From: Lewinellaceae bacterium
Lineage (GTDB): Bacteria > Bacteroidota > Bacteroidia > Chitinophagales > Saprospiraceae
NCBI GenBank assembly: GCA_016712415.1
Contig: JADJRC010000016.1
Span: 62,001 to 126,000 of the forward strand
Direction: 5' to 3'
DNA length: 64,000 nt
The position numbers and the translations under genes are program-made. Under the pieces are notes generated by a model that did no database searches, was not told where the DNA came from, and saw only the letters and a list, made by a program, of their open reading frames with translations. Positions 1-7,951 of the stretch are shown piece after piece (positions within the stretch are counted from its first letter, which is position 1; each line of letters starts with the position of its first letter).

Positions 1-1341
1 ATTGTAACCGTAAGCCAATTCCTGCTGAGTCTTTCCATCCTGATTGTACTGCATGAAATGGGGCATTTTCTCCCCGCGAAGTGGTTTAAAACCAGGGTAG
101 AAAAATTTTATCTATTCTTCGATTTTGCACCCTTTAACTCGCTGTGGAAGATCCGGAAAGGCGAAACCGAATACGGTATCGGCTGGCTTCCGCTCGGCGG
201 CTACGTCAAAATAGCCGGTATGGTCGATGAAAGTATGGATACCGAAGCCCTCAAACAACCGCCTCAGCCCTGGGAATTCCGTTCCAAACCGGCCTGGCAG
301 CGCCTGATCATCATGGTCGGAGGGGTCACGGTCAACTTCCTGCTCGGCTTTTTTATCTTCGGCATGATGCTGTGGGGCTTTGGCAAAGCCTATATCCCCA
401 CCTCTGAGTTGAAATACGGGCTTGCCATGGACTCCATTCTGCTCCGGCAGGGTTTTCAAAACGGTGATAATATCGTAAAACTCGGCGACCAGCCGTTCGA
501 CCGCCTCGACCCGGCGGCGTTCATCGAAGCGCTGGTGCTCAATGATGTGCACCAGGTGACGGTGATCCGCGACGGCAAAGAGACGGTGCTCAACCTGCCC
601 GACGACATCGCCAAACAGATTACCGGCCAGCATGTGCCCAAATCACTGCTGATGGCGCCCCGCATGCCCTTCTTTGTGGAGGAGGTAGTGCCCGGTAAAC
701 CAGCCGCCGCTGCCAAATTGCAACCCGACGACCGCATTATTATGGTCAACGGCGAGCCTACGCCTTACTTTGATCAGTTCAGCGCAGCAGCGCAGCGCAA
801 CAAAGGGAAAGCCATTACGCTCGGCATCCTTCGGGGTACGGATACCATCCAGGCCAATCTCACCCTTACGGAGGAAGGGCAAATCGGCGTACGCACCAAA
901 CTGGACGGTCTTTTCAAGGAAGAACGCGAAAAATACTCCCTGGCGCAGGCCCTGCCTGCGGGTGTCGGGGTTGGTATCGACTTCCTGAACAACCAGATCA
1001 AGGCTTTCGGCCAGATGTTTAAAGGCAAAATTGCCGTCAAGGACAATCTCGGAAGTCTGATCAGTATCGGTAAAATGTACGGCACCGAATGGGATTGGGA
1101 GCGTTTCTGGGGCATGACCGCCAACCTGAGTATTATCCTCGCCTTTATGAAACTGCTGCCCATTCCGGCACTCGACGGCGGTTATGTGGTGTTTTTGCTC
1201 TGGGAAGTCGTCACCCGTCGCCGGGTCAGCGATGCCTTTATGGAAAAGGCCGTTACCATGGGCTTTTTCCTGTTGCTCGGTCTCATGGTTTTTGCCCTCG
1301 GCAATGACATTTGGCGGCACTGGATTCAACAACTGTTCTAA
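1..1341 (+). CDS. rseP: RseP-type site-2 zinc metalloprotease (5' end outside window)
   Basis: The reading frame is open from the first base, so the start codon lies upstream; 446 codons are visible. A hydrophobic helix ends in HEMGH at visible codons 18-22, the HExxH zinc site of M50 site-2 proteases. A second hydrophobic stretch follows near codons 100-122, then a long central region of the size and pattern of tandem PDZ domains. ALDGG near codon 377 is the third zinc-ligand motif (LDG) in a C-terminal membrane helix. The family cleaves membrane-embedded substrates such as anti-sigma factors within the inner membrane. The next gene begins 3 bases after its stop, so the two are probably cotranscribed. 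An internal ATG (58) lies inside HEMGH and cannot be the true start. Confidence 0.93.
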   Translation: MVTVSQFLLSLSILIVLHEMGHFLPAKWFKTRVEKFYLFFDFAPFNSLWKIRKGETEYGIGWLPLGGYVKIAGMVDESMDTEALKQPPQPWEFRSKPAWQRLIIMVGGVTVNFLLGFFIFGMMLWGFGKAYIPTSELKYGLAMDSILLRQGFQNGDNIVKLGDQPFDRLDPAAFIEALVLNDVHQVTVIRDGKETVLNLPDDIAKQITGQHVPKSLLMAPRMPFFVEEVVPGKPAAAAKLQPDDRIIMVNGEPTPYFDQFSAAAQRNKGKAITLGILRGTDTIQANLTLTEEGQIGVRTKLDGLFKEEREKYSLAQALPAGVGVGIDFLNNQIKAFGQMFKGKIAVKDNLGSLISIGKMYGTEWDWERFWGMTANLSIILAFMKLLPIPALDGGYVVFLLWEVVTRRRVSDAFMEKAVTMGFFLLLGLMVFALGNDIWRHWIQQLF

Positions 1342-1344
1342 AAT

Positions 1345-1866
1345 TTGAACTACTTCGCGTTTTTTGATATCCCGGTCTCTTTCCAGGTAGATGCGTCCGC
1401 ACTCCGGCGCATGTACCTGGAAAACAGCCGGAAATACCATCCCGACTTCCACACCCGGGCCAGCGACGGCGATCAGGCCGATATGCTCGACCTGAGCACC
1501 CTGAACAACGAGGCCTACAAGACGCTGCTCGATCCGGACCGCCGGATGCGGTATATACTGGAGATCAACGGACTGCTCGGCGATGGCGTCGAACTGCCGG
1601 AACTCCCGCCCGACTTCCTGATGGACATGATGGAGATCAATGAAGCGCTGATGGAACTCGAATTTGACTTCGATGAAACGCGGCTCCAGGCGGCCATGCA
1701 GCAGGTACAGGACATTGAAAAATCACTTTTACACGCCATCCAGCCGGTTTTGGACGGATGGGAACCTGATCAAGGCGTTGCACCGTTGAAGGCAGTGCGC
1801 GATCATTATTTGAAAAAAAGGTATTTGTTGCGGATTAGGGAAAACCTTTCTAAGTTTGCGCCGTGA
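1345..1866 (+). CDS. hscB: Fe-S cluster co-chaperone HscB, TTG start
   Basis: 173 residues, normal for HscB (about 170). The N-terminal 75 residues form a J-domain with the HPD tripeptide at residues 32-34 (KYHPDFH), which stimulates the HscA ATPase. The acidic, helical C-terminal half matches the three-helix domain that binds the scaffold IscU. The protein acts in the cytoplasm in transfer of Fe-S clusters from IscU. The start appears to be TTG at 1345, giving MNYFAFFDIP, where HscB proteins normally begin (NYFxxFxxP); no ATG lies nearby. It sits 3 bases after rseP, suggesting coupled translation and a short operon ending before the tRNA-Leu gene. Confidence 0.88.
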   Translation: MNYFAFFDIPVSFQVDASALRRMYLENSRKYHPDFHTRASDGDQADMLDLSTLNNEAYKTLLDPDRRMRYILEINGLLGDGVELPELPPDFLMDMMEINEALMELEFDFDETRLQAAMQQVQDIEKSLLHAIQPVLDGWEPDQGVAPLKAVRDHYLKKRYLLRIRENLSKFAP

Positions 1867-1896
1867 AAATCGTCATTGATGCATGACAAAAAAAAC

Positions 1897-1979
1897 GCGG
1901 GAATGGCGGAATGGTAGACGCGCTGGTCTCAAACACCTGTGACTTCACGGTCGTGCGAGTTCGAGTCTCGCTTCCCGCA
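1897..1979 (+). tRNA. tRNA-Leu (anticodon CAA)
   Basis: An 83-base cloverleaf can be folded by hand. Acceptor arms GCGGGAA and TTCCCGC pair perfectly with A as discriminator. The anticodon loop CTCAAAC gives CAA. The T arm GCGAG/CTCGC with TTCGAGT is perfect, and a long variable arm (GAC/GTC) is present, as in class II tRNA-Leu. CCA is not encoded. The anticodon stem CTGGT/ACCTG holds one T-T mismatch. A strong terminator follows directly. Confidence 0.93.
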
Positions 1980-1986
1980 CCTTCAC

Positions 1987-2020
1987 AAGCGCTTCGGAAA
2001 ACCGGAGCGCTTTTTTTTTT
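1987..2020 (+). terminator. Rho-independent terminator after tRNA-Leu
   Basis: AAGCGCTTCGG and CCGGAGCGCTT form an 11-bp stem with one G-T pair around a loop of four A, followed by ten T. It closes the tRNA unit. Confidence 0.93.
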
Positions 2021-2135
2021 CACGGTTTTGCTTCATACGGGCGGGTGGCGGCACAACGCGAGATCGCACGGGCGCTGCACGACGCACCCTGATGCAATTT
2101 CATTCCAAGGGAAGCGGAGTGGGGCATAAGAACGT

Positions 2136-2143
2136 TACTTTTG
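2136..2143 (+). promoter_or_regulatory. Bacteroidota -7 element TACTTTTG
   Basis: Matches the TAnnTTTG -7 consensus of the phylum and lies 43 bases ahead of the ATG at 2187. No convincing -33 TTTG was found at the usual 19-base spacing. Confidence 0.55.
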
Positions 2144-2186
2144 CGGCGCATGGCAGTTGGCTGCGCACCGTTGAATTTTCTGCATT

Positions 2187-2945
2187 ATGAAGTATATTGT
2201 TTTTACAACACTGCTCCTGTTTTGCGCGCCTGGTCTTCGGGCACAAAAATTTCCCGAACACCCGGATATGACGGCGCGGAATACGGGCAAGGTACTTTCC
2301 CTGCATGTCACCGCAGGTGTGCATACGCCCGCGGGCGACATGGCCGACCGGTTTGGCGTGGACGGCGATTTTGGCGGCGCCTTCGAATTCATGACTGCTG
2401 GCAATTACCTTTTTGGCGCCGAAGGCCACTATTTCTTTGGAAACAAGGTGAAAGACGACCCTTTGGCCATTCTGCGCACGCCTGAAGGTGATATTATCGG
2501 CAACGACCGCCTGATTGCCTCCGTCGCGTTGCGCGAACGCGGCTATTATATCGGCGGTATGATCGGCAAACTGATCACGTTTTCCCAAAAGCGATCGGGC
2601 ATTCGCCTGACACTGGGCGCCGGCGTCACGCGCCACCGGATCAGGGTGCAGGACGACAGCGACAGCGTGACCCAACTGACCGGCGAGTACAAAAATGGCT
2701 ACGACCGCTTGTGCGGCGGCATTGCCCTCAACCAGTTTATCGGATGGCAACACCTCGGCGCCACCCGGCGCTCCAACTGGATGGCCGGATTTGAGTTCAA
2801 CGAGGGATTTACCCAGACGTTGCGCGACTGGGATTTTACGGAAATGCGCAAACTCGACGGCAAGCGAACCGACCTGCGCATTGGTATCCGTATTGCCTGG
2901 ACGCTGCCGTTCTACCAGGGCGGTGCAGACAAAATTTATTACTAA
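2187..2945 (+). CDS. Hypothetical secreted outer-membrane beta-barrel protein
   Basis: 252 residues. A signal peptide is clear: MKYIVFTTLLLF with a cleavage site around GLRAQ near residue 20. The mature part is rich in alternating hydrophobic and polar strands with Gly and aromatic residues, such as LTLGAGVTRHRI and DLRIGIRIAWTLPFY, as in small outer-membrane barrels; the last strand is followed by a short tail ending in YY. No enzyme motif is visible and I do not recognise a named family. A TACTTTTG promoter element lies upstream and waaA starts 18 bases after the stop, so the two probably share a transcript. That placement suggests an envelope role, but this is inference. Confidence 0.72.
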   Translation: MKYIVFTTLLLFCAPGLRAQKFPEHPDMTARNTGKVLSLHVTAGVHTPAGDMADRFGVDGDFGGAFEFMTAGNYLFGAEGHYFFGNKVKDDPLAILRTPEGDIIGNDRLIASVALRERGYYIGGMIGKLITFSQKRSGIRLTLGAGVTRHRIRVQDDSDSVTQLTGEYKNGYDRLCGGIALNQFIGWQHLGATRRSNWMAGFEFNEGFTQTLRDWDFTEMRKLDGKRTDLRIGIRIAWTLPFYQGGADKIYY

Positions 2946-2963
2946 ACCCTGCCCTGCGGCGGT

Positions 2964-4262
2964 ATGCTCATGGCCTTGTTGTATGAAATCGGCATTCGCT
3001 TTTTTACCGCCGCCGTTTACCTGGCTTCCTTTTTCAATACGAAAGCACGGCACTGGGTAGCAGGCCGCCGGCACTGGCGCGACCGCTACGCCCGGGAGTA
3101 CCCCGCCGATCACGGCAAAAAAACGCTCTGGATACACGCCGCGTCGCTTGGTGAGTTCGAACAGGGCCGACCTGTGATCGAATCTTTTCGTGCGGCACAT
3201 CCGGAATGGTTTGTTGTGCTGACCTTTTTTTCCCCTTCCGGTTATGAGGTCAGGAAAAACTATGCCCACGCCGATTTCATCTGCTACCTTCCTGCAGATA
3301 CCCGTCGCAATGCGGTCGACTTTACAGACCTGATCCGTCCAGACGCGGTCATTTTTATCAAATATGAATTCTGGGCCAACTACCTGGGCCGGTTGAAGCA
3401 GCGCCGTATTCCGACGCTGCTCATTTCGGCGCTATTCCGGGATACACAGCCCTTTTTCCGCTGGTACGGGGCATTCTGGCGGCAGATGCTGGGATGTTTT
3501 ACCCATTTCTTTGTTCAAAACGCCCATTCGGCAAAACTCCTGCAACAGATCGGATTGCGGAACACGACGATCGCGGGCGATACGCGGGTGGACCGGGTGC
3601 TGGATATTGCCCGTAATACGCCTGCAAACGAGATTGTGGCAGATTTTGCCGGCGAGCCGGGTGCAACAAAGGTGTTCATTGCGGGCAGTTCCTGGCGCGC
3701 GGATGAGGAACTTTTCCTGCCCGTATTGCACCGGGTGATGACCGAAGCACCCGGAAAATGGAAAATCATAGTTGCTCCGCACGATCCCTCAGCGGAAAAC
3801 GTGGGGCGGATTTTCAGGTCGGCCGGCGCTGCATTTCCGGCTGCCGGTCAACCCGTCCTGTGCTATTCCCGGGCCACTCCTTCCAGCGCCCGGTTGGCAC
3901 AAATACTAATTATTGATAACGTGGGCCTGCTCAATACCCTGTATCGGTATGGTACGGTGGCGTATATCGGTGGCGGATTCGGCAAGGGTATCCACAATAC
4001 CCTGGAGCCGGCGGCATTTGGTTTGCCCGTTATTTTTGGACCTGAATATAAAAAATTTGAGGAAGCCCGGCAGTTTGTTGCACGTGGCGGCGCATACAGT
4101 GTAACAGATGCAGATGCGTTGTCGGCCGTACTGGACAAATTGCAAGATCCGGCGTATTATCAAAAGGCTTCGGGTGCGGTATTGGGATATTTGGAGGACA
4201 ACAGAGGAGCAACGGAACAAATTTTGTCATTTTTTGTGCAAATTCAGGAGGAAAACCCTTAA
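2964..4262 (+). CDS. waaA: 3-deoxy-D-manno-octulosonic acid transferase (Kdo transferase)
   Basis: 432 residues, typical for WaaA/KdtA. A hydrophobic N-terminal segment (residues 2-24) anchors it to the inner membrane. SLGEFEQGRP at residues 61-70 contains the conserved Glu64 used as catalytic base in this GT-B family; the C-terminal half carries GGGFGKGIHNTLEPAAFG, the CMP-Kdo binding motif with its conserved Glu. The enzyme transfers Kdo from CMP-Kdo to lipid A precursor on the cytoplasmic side, so the cell makes lipopolysaccharide. A second ATG lies at 2970; the first was chosen because it gives the standard length. It follows a small beta-barrel gene by 18 bases. Confidence 0.94.
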   Translation: MLMALLYEIGIRFFTAAVYLASFFNTKARHWVAGRRHWRDRYAREYPADHGKKTLWIHAASLGEFEQGRPVIESFRAAHPEWFVVLTFFSPSGYEVRKNYAHADFICYLPADTRRNAVDFTDLIRPDAVIFIKYEFWANYLGRLKQRRIPTLLISALFRDTQPFFRWYGAFWRQMLGCFTHFFVQNAHSAKLLQQIGLRNTTIAGDTRVDRVLDIARNTPANEIVADFAGEPGATKVFIAGSSWRADEELFLPVLHRVMTEAPGKWKIIVAPHDPSAENVGRIFRSAGAAFPAAGQPVLCYSRATPSSARLAQILIIDNVGLLNTLYRYGTVAYIGGGFGKGIHNTLEPAAFGLPVIFGPEYKKFEEARQFVARGGAYSVTDADALSAVLDKLQDPAYYQKASGAVLGYLEDNRGATEQILSFFVQIQEENP

Positions 4263-4373
4263 AAAGTTGCGTTTTCACTTCCTACCTTAGCGCTCCCGAA
4301 AAATAACCCCATAATTGACCAATAAACCAACGCTCTACACAGTAACTCACCACCTATAACGCACCACTTCGAA

Positions 4374-5639
4374 ATGCAAGGTTCTACCATTACAATCCGA
4401 AAAGGCAAACTAAAAGTACCCAACGATCCGATCATCCCGTTCATTGAAGGCGACGGCATTGGTCCAGACATTTGGGCGGCTTCTGTACGTGTATTCGATG
4501 CTGCCATTGAAAAGGCATACCAGGGCAAAAGAAAAATCTTTTGGAAAGAGGTATTGGCCGGCGAAAAAGCCTTTAACAAAACCCAGAACTGGCTTCCGAA
4601 GGAGACCCTCGAAGTTATAAATGAATATAAGGTAGCCATCAAAGGTCCGCTGACCACGCCGGTTGGCGGTGGTATCCGTTCGCTCAATGTGGCCCTGCGC
4701 CAGGAACTTGACCTCTATGCCTGCGTGCGTCCGGTGCGCTGGTTCCGCGGAGTCCCCAGTCCGGTAAAAGAACCTGGCCTCGTCAACATGGTGATTTTCC
4801 GCGAAAACACGGAAGACATCTACGCCGGTATTGAATACCTCGCCGGTACGGAGGAATGCGCCAAGGTGATGAACTTCCTCCAAACCGAGATGGGCGTCAA
4901 AAAAATTCGTTTCCCGAAAACCTCCTCCATCGGCATCAAACCGGTTTCTACCGAAGGTACGGAGCGCCTGGTTCGTGCCGCCCTGGAATATGCCTTCAAA
5001 TACAAGCGCAAATCGCTGACGCTGGTGCACAAGGGCAACATCATGAAATTCACCGAAGGCAAATTCAAGGACTGGGGCTATGCACTTGCAGAGCGCGAAT
5101 ACGGCGATCGTGTATTCACCTGGGTGGAGTACGACCGCATCAAGGAAGCCAAGGGTGAAGAGGCGGCCAACAAGGCCCAATCCGAGGCGCTGGCTGCCGG
5201 TAAACTGCTCGTCAAAGACGTCATCGCCGACGCTTTCCTGCAGCAGATTCTGCTGCGCCCGGCAGAGTACGATATGGTTGCTACGCTCAACCTGAACGGC
5301 GACTACCTGTCCGACGCACTGGCTGCCCAGGTCGGCGGTATCGGCATCGCTCCCGGTGCCAACATCAACTATGTGAGCGGACACGCCATCTTCGAAGCCA
5401 CACACGGTACTGCGCCCAAATATGCGGGCAAAGACATGGTAAACCCCGCTTCGGTGATCCTGTCGGGCGTGATGATGCTGGAATACATGGGTTGGGACAA
5501 AGCCGCAAAACTCATCGTCAAGGGCCTGGAGCGCAGCATCCGCAAAAAACGCGTGACGTACGACTTCGAGCGTTTGATGAAAGGCGCGACCAAACTGAAA
5601 TGTTCCGAATTCGGTACGGAGATCATCAGCAATATGTAA
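4374..5639 (+). CDS. icd: NADP-dependent isocitrate dehydrogenase
   Basis: 421 residues, the usual length of the homodimeric bacterial enzyme. It converts isocitrate to 2-oxoglutarate with reduction of NADP in the TCA cycle. Visible motifs: PFIEGDGIGPDIW near residue 22, TPVGGGIRSLNVALRQ with the substrate-contacting Ser103, RENTEDIYAGIEY, and GTAPKYAGKDMVNPASVILS near the C-terminus, which in this family binds the nucleotide adenosine and Mg. A TACCTTAG sequence at 4283-4290 may be a degenerate -7 element. A terminator follows at 5666. No sign of a companion kinase gene. Confidence 0.97.
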   Translation: MQGSTITIRKGKLKVPNDPIIPFIEGDGIGPDIWAASVRVFDAAIEKAYQGKRKIFWKEVLAGEKAFNKTQNWLPKETLEVINEYKVAIKGPLTTPVGGGIRSLNVALRQELDLYACVRPVRWFRGVPSPVKEPGLVNMVIFRENTEDIYAGIEYLAGTEECAKVMNFLQTEMGVKKIRFPKTSSIGIKPVSTEGTERLVRAALEYAFKYKRKSLTLVHKGNIMKFTEGKFKDWGYALAEREYGDRVFTWVEYDRIKEAKGEEAANKAQSEALAAGKLLVKDVIADAFLQQILLRPAEYDMVATLNLNGDYLSDALAAQVGGIGIAPGANINYVSGHAIFEATHGTAPKYAGKDMVNPASVILSGVMMLEYMGWDKAAKLIVKGLERSIRKKRVTYDFERLMKGATKLKCSEFGTEIISNM

Positions 5640-5665
5640 AGCACTCTTTTCTGCAAGTTATAATG

Positions 5666-5706
5666 ACAATCCGCACGCTTCTGAGAAGTTGTGCGGATTG
5701 TTTTTA
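5666..5706 (+). terminator. Rho-independent terminator after icd
   Basis: ACAATCCGCAC and GTGCGGATTGT form an 11-bp stem followed by TTTTTA. Confidence 0.88.
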
Positions 5707-5770
5707 GTGTCCTTCCCGGTTTTTTATATACATGGAGTTATCCCGAATTTCGCGTACGGTAGTGTGTTTC

Positions 5771-5855
5771 CCGCAGATTCACGCAGAAAAAACCCGCAGA
5801 TTGCCGCAGATTTGGTAATATTCTGCGGCAATCTGCGGGATGATCCATGCAGATT
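5771..5855. repeat. CTGCGG-family palindromic repeat
   Basis: A left part with CCCGCAGATTCACGCAG and CCCGCAGATTGCCGCAG is mirrored by CTGCGGCAATCTGCGGG, making a long imperfect hairpin about 85 bases in size. The same words fill the arrays at 32.9, 34.7 and 36.6 kb. It lies between the convergent icd and DUF6159 genes. The remainder of 5707-5887 shows nothing I can identify. Confidence 0.75.
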
Positions 5856-5887
5856 GATTTCTTTTAGAAGCACGAATAAGCCTCCGC

Positions 5888-6718
5888 TTACTTCGTAATA
5901 AACACGCTGTCGAGCGCATCGCCGTCAAAATTGCCCACCGGCCTTCCGGTCACGTGGTTGTACACCGCCGCTACAAAGACGGTTTGTGCGGCCGACATGA
6001 CGGTACTGACCAGCAGTACGATCGCCACACCTGCCACGATGCCGAGGACGACACTCACGGACGACAACAAAATGCCAATACCAACGGCTACAAGGATACC
6101 GAGAAAGTGGAACACCCCGAAACTCACGTTAGCGGCGAGCGATTCGCCCCATTTCTGTTTCATCAGGCGACCGGACTCCTTCACGGACTCAATGACACCT
6201 TTGTCTTCGTAAATCAGCACAGGCACGACAAAAAACGTAAGGATCGACCAGGCTATCCCGATCAGGGAGGCTGCGATCTCGCCGATCTTGCCGGCATTTT
6301 GCAGCGCCTGGAGCAACGTACCTACCGTAGCGGAAAGTACAGACCAGGCAAATATCTTGTCGACCCTGGACCAGGCAAAGGACATGCCCTCCTGCAGGCT
6401 GGTTTCCTCGCCGTTCAGGATTTTTACCGCGCAGTGGATCAGGGCAGAGTTGAAAAAAACGATGACGAAGAAGTTGATCAGGTAGTACAGAAAAACCAGG
6501 CCATAGCCCACCAGATTGCCGTACTGCTCGTCGTTGAACAGTACCTCCAGTTCATCGCCAATGAAGAAAAAGGTCCCGCCAAAGAAAGTGGCGAGCACCA
6601 GAACGAGGGATACAACGGAAAAGACGGGGAAAAGCAGCAACGACCGGTTGCTGTTGATGGTGGAGAGACTGATTTTGGCCAGGTCCCAGCCGTTGCTCAG
6701 ACGTGAGAAGAAACTCAT
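5888..6718 (-). CDS. DUF6159 family multi-spanning membrane protein
   Basis: 276 residues with about six hydrophobic segments (roughly residues 27-53, 70-95, 117-140, 143-168, 198-222 and 224-255). The N-terminal pattern SRLSNGWDLAKISLSTI followed by a helix, and the closing motif AAVYNHVTGRPVGNFD, match DUF6159 proteins, which have no established function. The start at 6718 is the only ATG ahead of the conserved N-terminus. A TATATTTG promoter element lies 53 bases upstream on the same strand. It converges on icd across a palindromic repeat. Confidence 0.8.
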   Translation of the reverse strand: MSFFSRLSNGWDLAKISLSTINSNRSLLLFPVFSVVSLVLVLATFFGGTFFFIGDELEVLFNDEQYGNLVGYGLVFLYYLINFFVIVFFNSALIHCAVKILNGEETSLQEGMSFAWSRVDKIFAWSVLSATVGTLLQALQNAGKIGEIAASLIGIAWSILTFFVVPVLIYEDKGVIESVKESGRLMKQKWGESLAANVSFGVFHFLGILVAVGIGILLSSVSVVLGIVAGVAIVLLVSTVMSAAQTVFVAAVYNHVTGRPVGNFDGDALDSVFITK

Positions 6719-6770
6719 TTTTCAGGTTTTAGATTGTTCAGTTATGTTGTTAATAAGGGTTGATTGTGTA

Positions 6771-6778
6771 CAAATATA
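6771..6778 (-). promoter_or_regulatory. -7 element TATATTTG (reverse strand)
   Basis: Reads CAAATATA on the plus strand; 53 bases ahead of the DUF6159 start codon. No clear -33 partner. Confidence 0.5.
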
Positions 6779-6836
6779 ATGGCCTTTGCATCTATATGTG
6801 ACGCGGAGCCAAAAATATATTTATCCAGGCGAGGGT

Positions 6837-7676
6837 TTATTCTTCCCTGAATCTTTTCAGGTCGCCTTTATTGAAGGTCCATTCCGGTGTTTCCGGCGTT
6901 TCCCCGAAATTAACGCTATACCACGGGCTCAGCGTTCCATTTGCCGGGTTTTTTAGTACCTGAATTTCTTGTGCGGGCATATAACTCTGTGCCAGCAGAA
7001 ATACCTTTTTGCCTGTATTATCCACAGCCAGGTCAACCACGATCACGGCATGGCCAGGTGTGCCGCCCTGAATAAACACATCGCCGATTTTCATTTCCGA
7101 AACTTCGACCGGCTGCAATTCTTTCGACAGGGAGAGGGTGCCGGCATAGGTGAACACGAATTCGAGGTATTGCCAGAAGGTTGCATACGTGTCGGAAACC
7201 GCTTTTTTTTGCTCCCAACTTGTTTTGTTACCGATCACTTTTACGCGACCGCCCATGCGCCAGCGGGTATAGTCTACCCGGAATCCGTTGGTCAGGTTAA
7301 AATGAATATCGTTGAACTGACCGGTTCGCCACAGGTACTCCGCCCGCAGGCGGATGACGGCATCGGCGCACTGGTGCAGGTCTTTGTTGCCGATGGGCAG
7401 GTCGACTACTGCTTCATAAACATCGGAGCGGGGCTTTTCCCGGCCATCGAAAAGCAGGACGCGGCTGCCGGGAGGTTTTAGCGGCAGGTGGCGAAGGTAA
7501 AATGCGAAGGAGCCGGAATCGGCTGCCGGGCGCCCGAAGCCGGCTGGCGGGGCGAAGCGTTGGCAGAGGAGGGTATCGGTTGGCGGCTGTGCGCTCCGGG
7601 AGTCTGCCTCCGGGGCAGGCAGGGTCGGCGGGAAACAGGTTTCGATAAACAACAACAGCAGGAGCATGGGTTTCAT
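6837..7676 (-). CDS. DUF4846 domain secreted protein
   Basis: 279 residues. The N-terminus MKPMLLLLLFIETCFPP is a signal peptide; Cys14 may make it a lipoprotein, though the lipobox is weak. The body matches DUF4846: SFAFYLRHLPLKPPGS, DLPIGNKDLHQCADAVIRLRAEYLW, and IGDVFIQGGTPGHAVIVVDLAV, the last being a conserved GxPGHAVxVxD motif with a His that may be functional. The family is widespread in Bacteroidota, but its activity is not known to me. The protein is probably periplasmic or surface exposed. No operon partner: the helicase gene reads away from it across a direct and inverted repeat. Confidence 0.85.
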   Translation of the reverse strand: MKPMLLLLLFIETCFPPTLPAPEADSRSAQPPTDTLLCQRFAPPAGFGRPAADSGSFAFYLRHLPLKPPGSRVLLFDGREKPRSDVYEAVVDLPIGNKDLHQCADAVIRLRAEYLWRTGQFNDIHFNLTNGFRVDYTRWRMGGRVKVIGNKTSWEQKKAVSDTYATFWQYLEFVFTYAGTLSLSKELQPVEVSEMKIGDVFIQGGTPGHAVIVVDLAVDNTGKKVFLLAQSYMPAQEIQVLKNPANGTLSPWYSVNFGETPETPEWTFNKGDLKRFREE

Positions 7677-7757
7677 GCAGCAATAACGACTGAAACGGGG
7701 TGTTAATATGCAGCGCGGCGTCTGAAGCGGCGCCTTTGACAGGAATGGAAGGTTTCA

Positions 7758-7835
7758 GACAGGATATACAGGATTAACAGGTTTTGGGGCGACCAGGCCA
7801 ACTTGCTAATCCTGTAAGTCTTGTTTATCCTGTCT
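7758..7835. repeat. Inverted ACAGGAT-type repeat
   Basis: AGACAGGATATACAGGATTA at 7758 is mirrored by TAATCCTGTAAG and TTTATCCTGTCT ending at 7835. The arms are built from ACAGGAT words, a low-complexity palindromic element that I believe is common between genes in this phylum. It lies between DUF4846 and the helicase. Confidence 0.65.
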
Positions 7836-7922
7836 AAAAGAAAACCCGTCACCAAGGTATCATGGCGGACCTGCGAGACGCCTCCGGGGCTTGGCAGGAA
7901 TACAGGCCTGTCCAAAACACCC

Positions 7923-7930
7923 TATCTTCG
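7923..7930 (+). promoter_or_regulatory. -7-like element TATCTTCG
   Basis: One mismatch to TAnnTTTG, 21 bases before the ATG at 7952. Its position argues against the longer reading from 7862, which would place the promoter inside the gene. Confidence 0.45.
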
Positions 7931-7951
7931 CGCCAAATCCGGCTTTGCGAC

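Noticed and set aside
7862..7951. Longer N-terminus for the DEAD-box helicase
   Set aside because: The extra 30 residues contain a promoter-like element and have no family match; the family begins at 7952.
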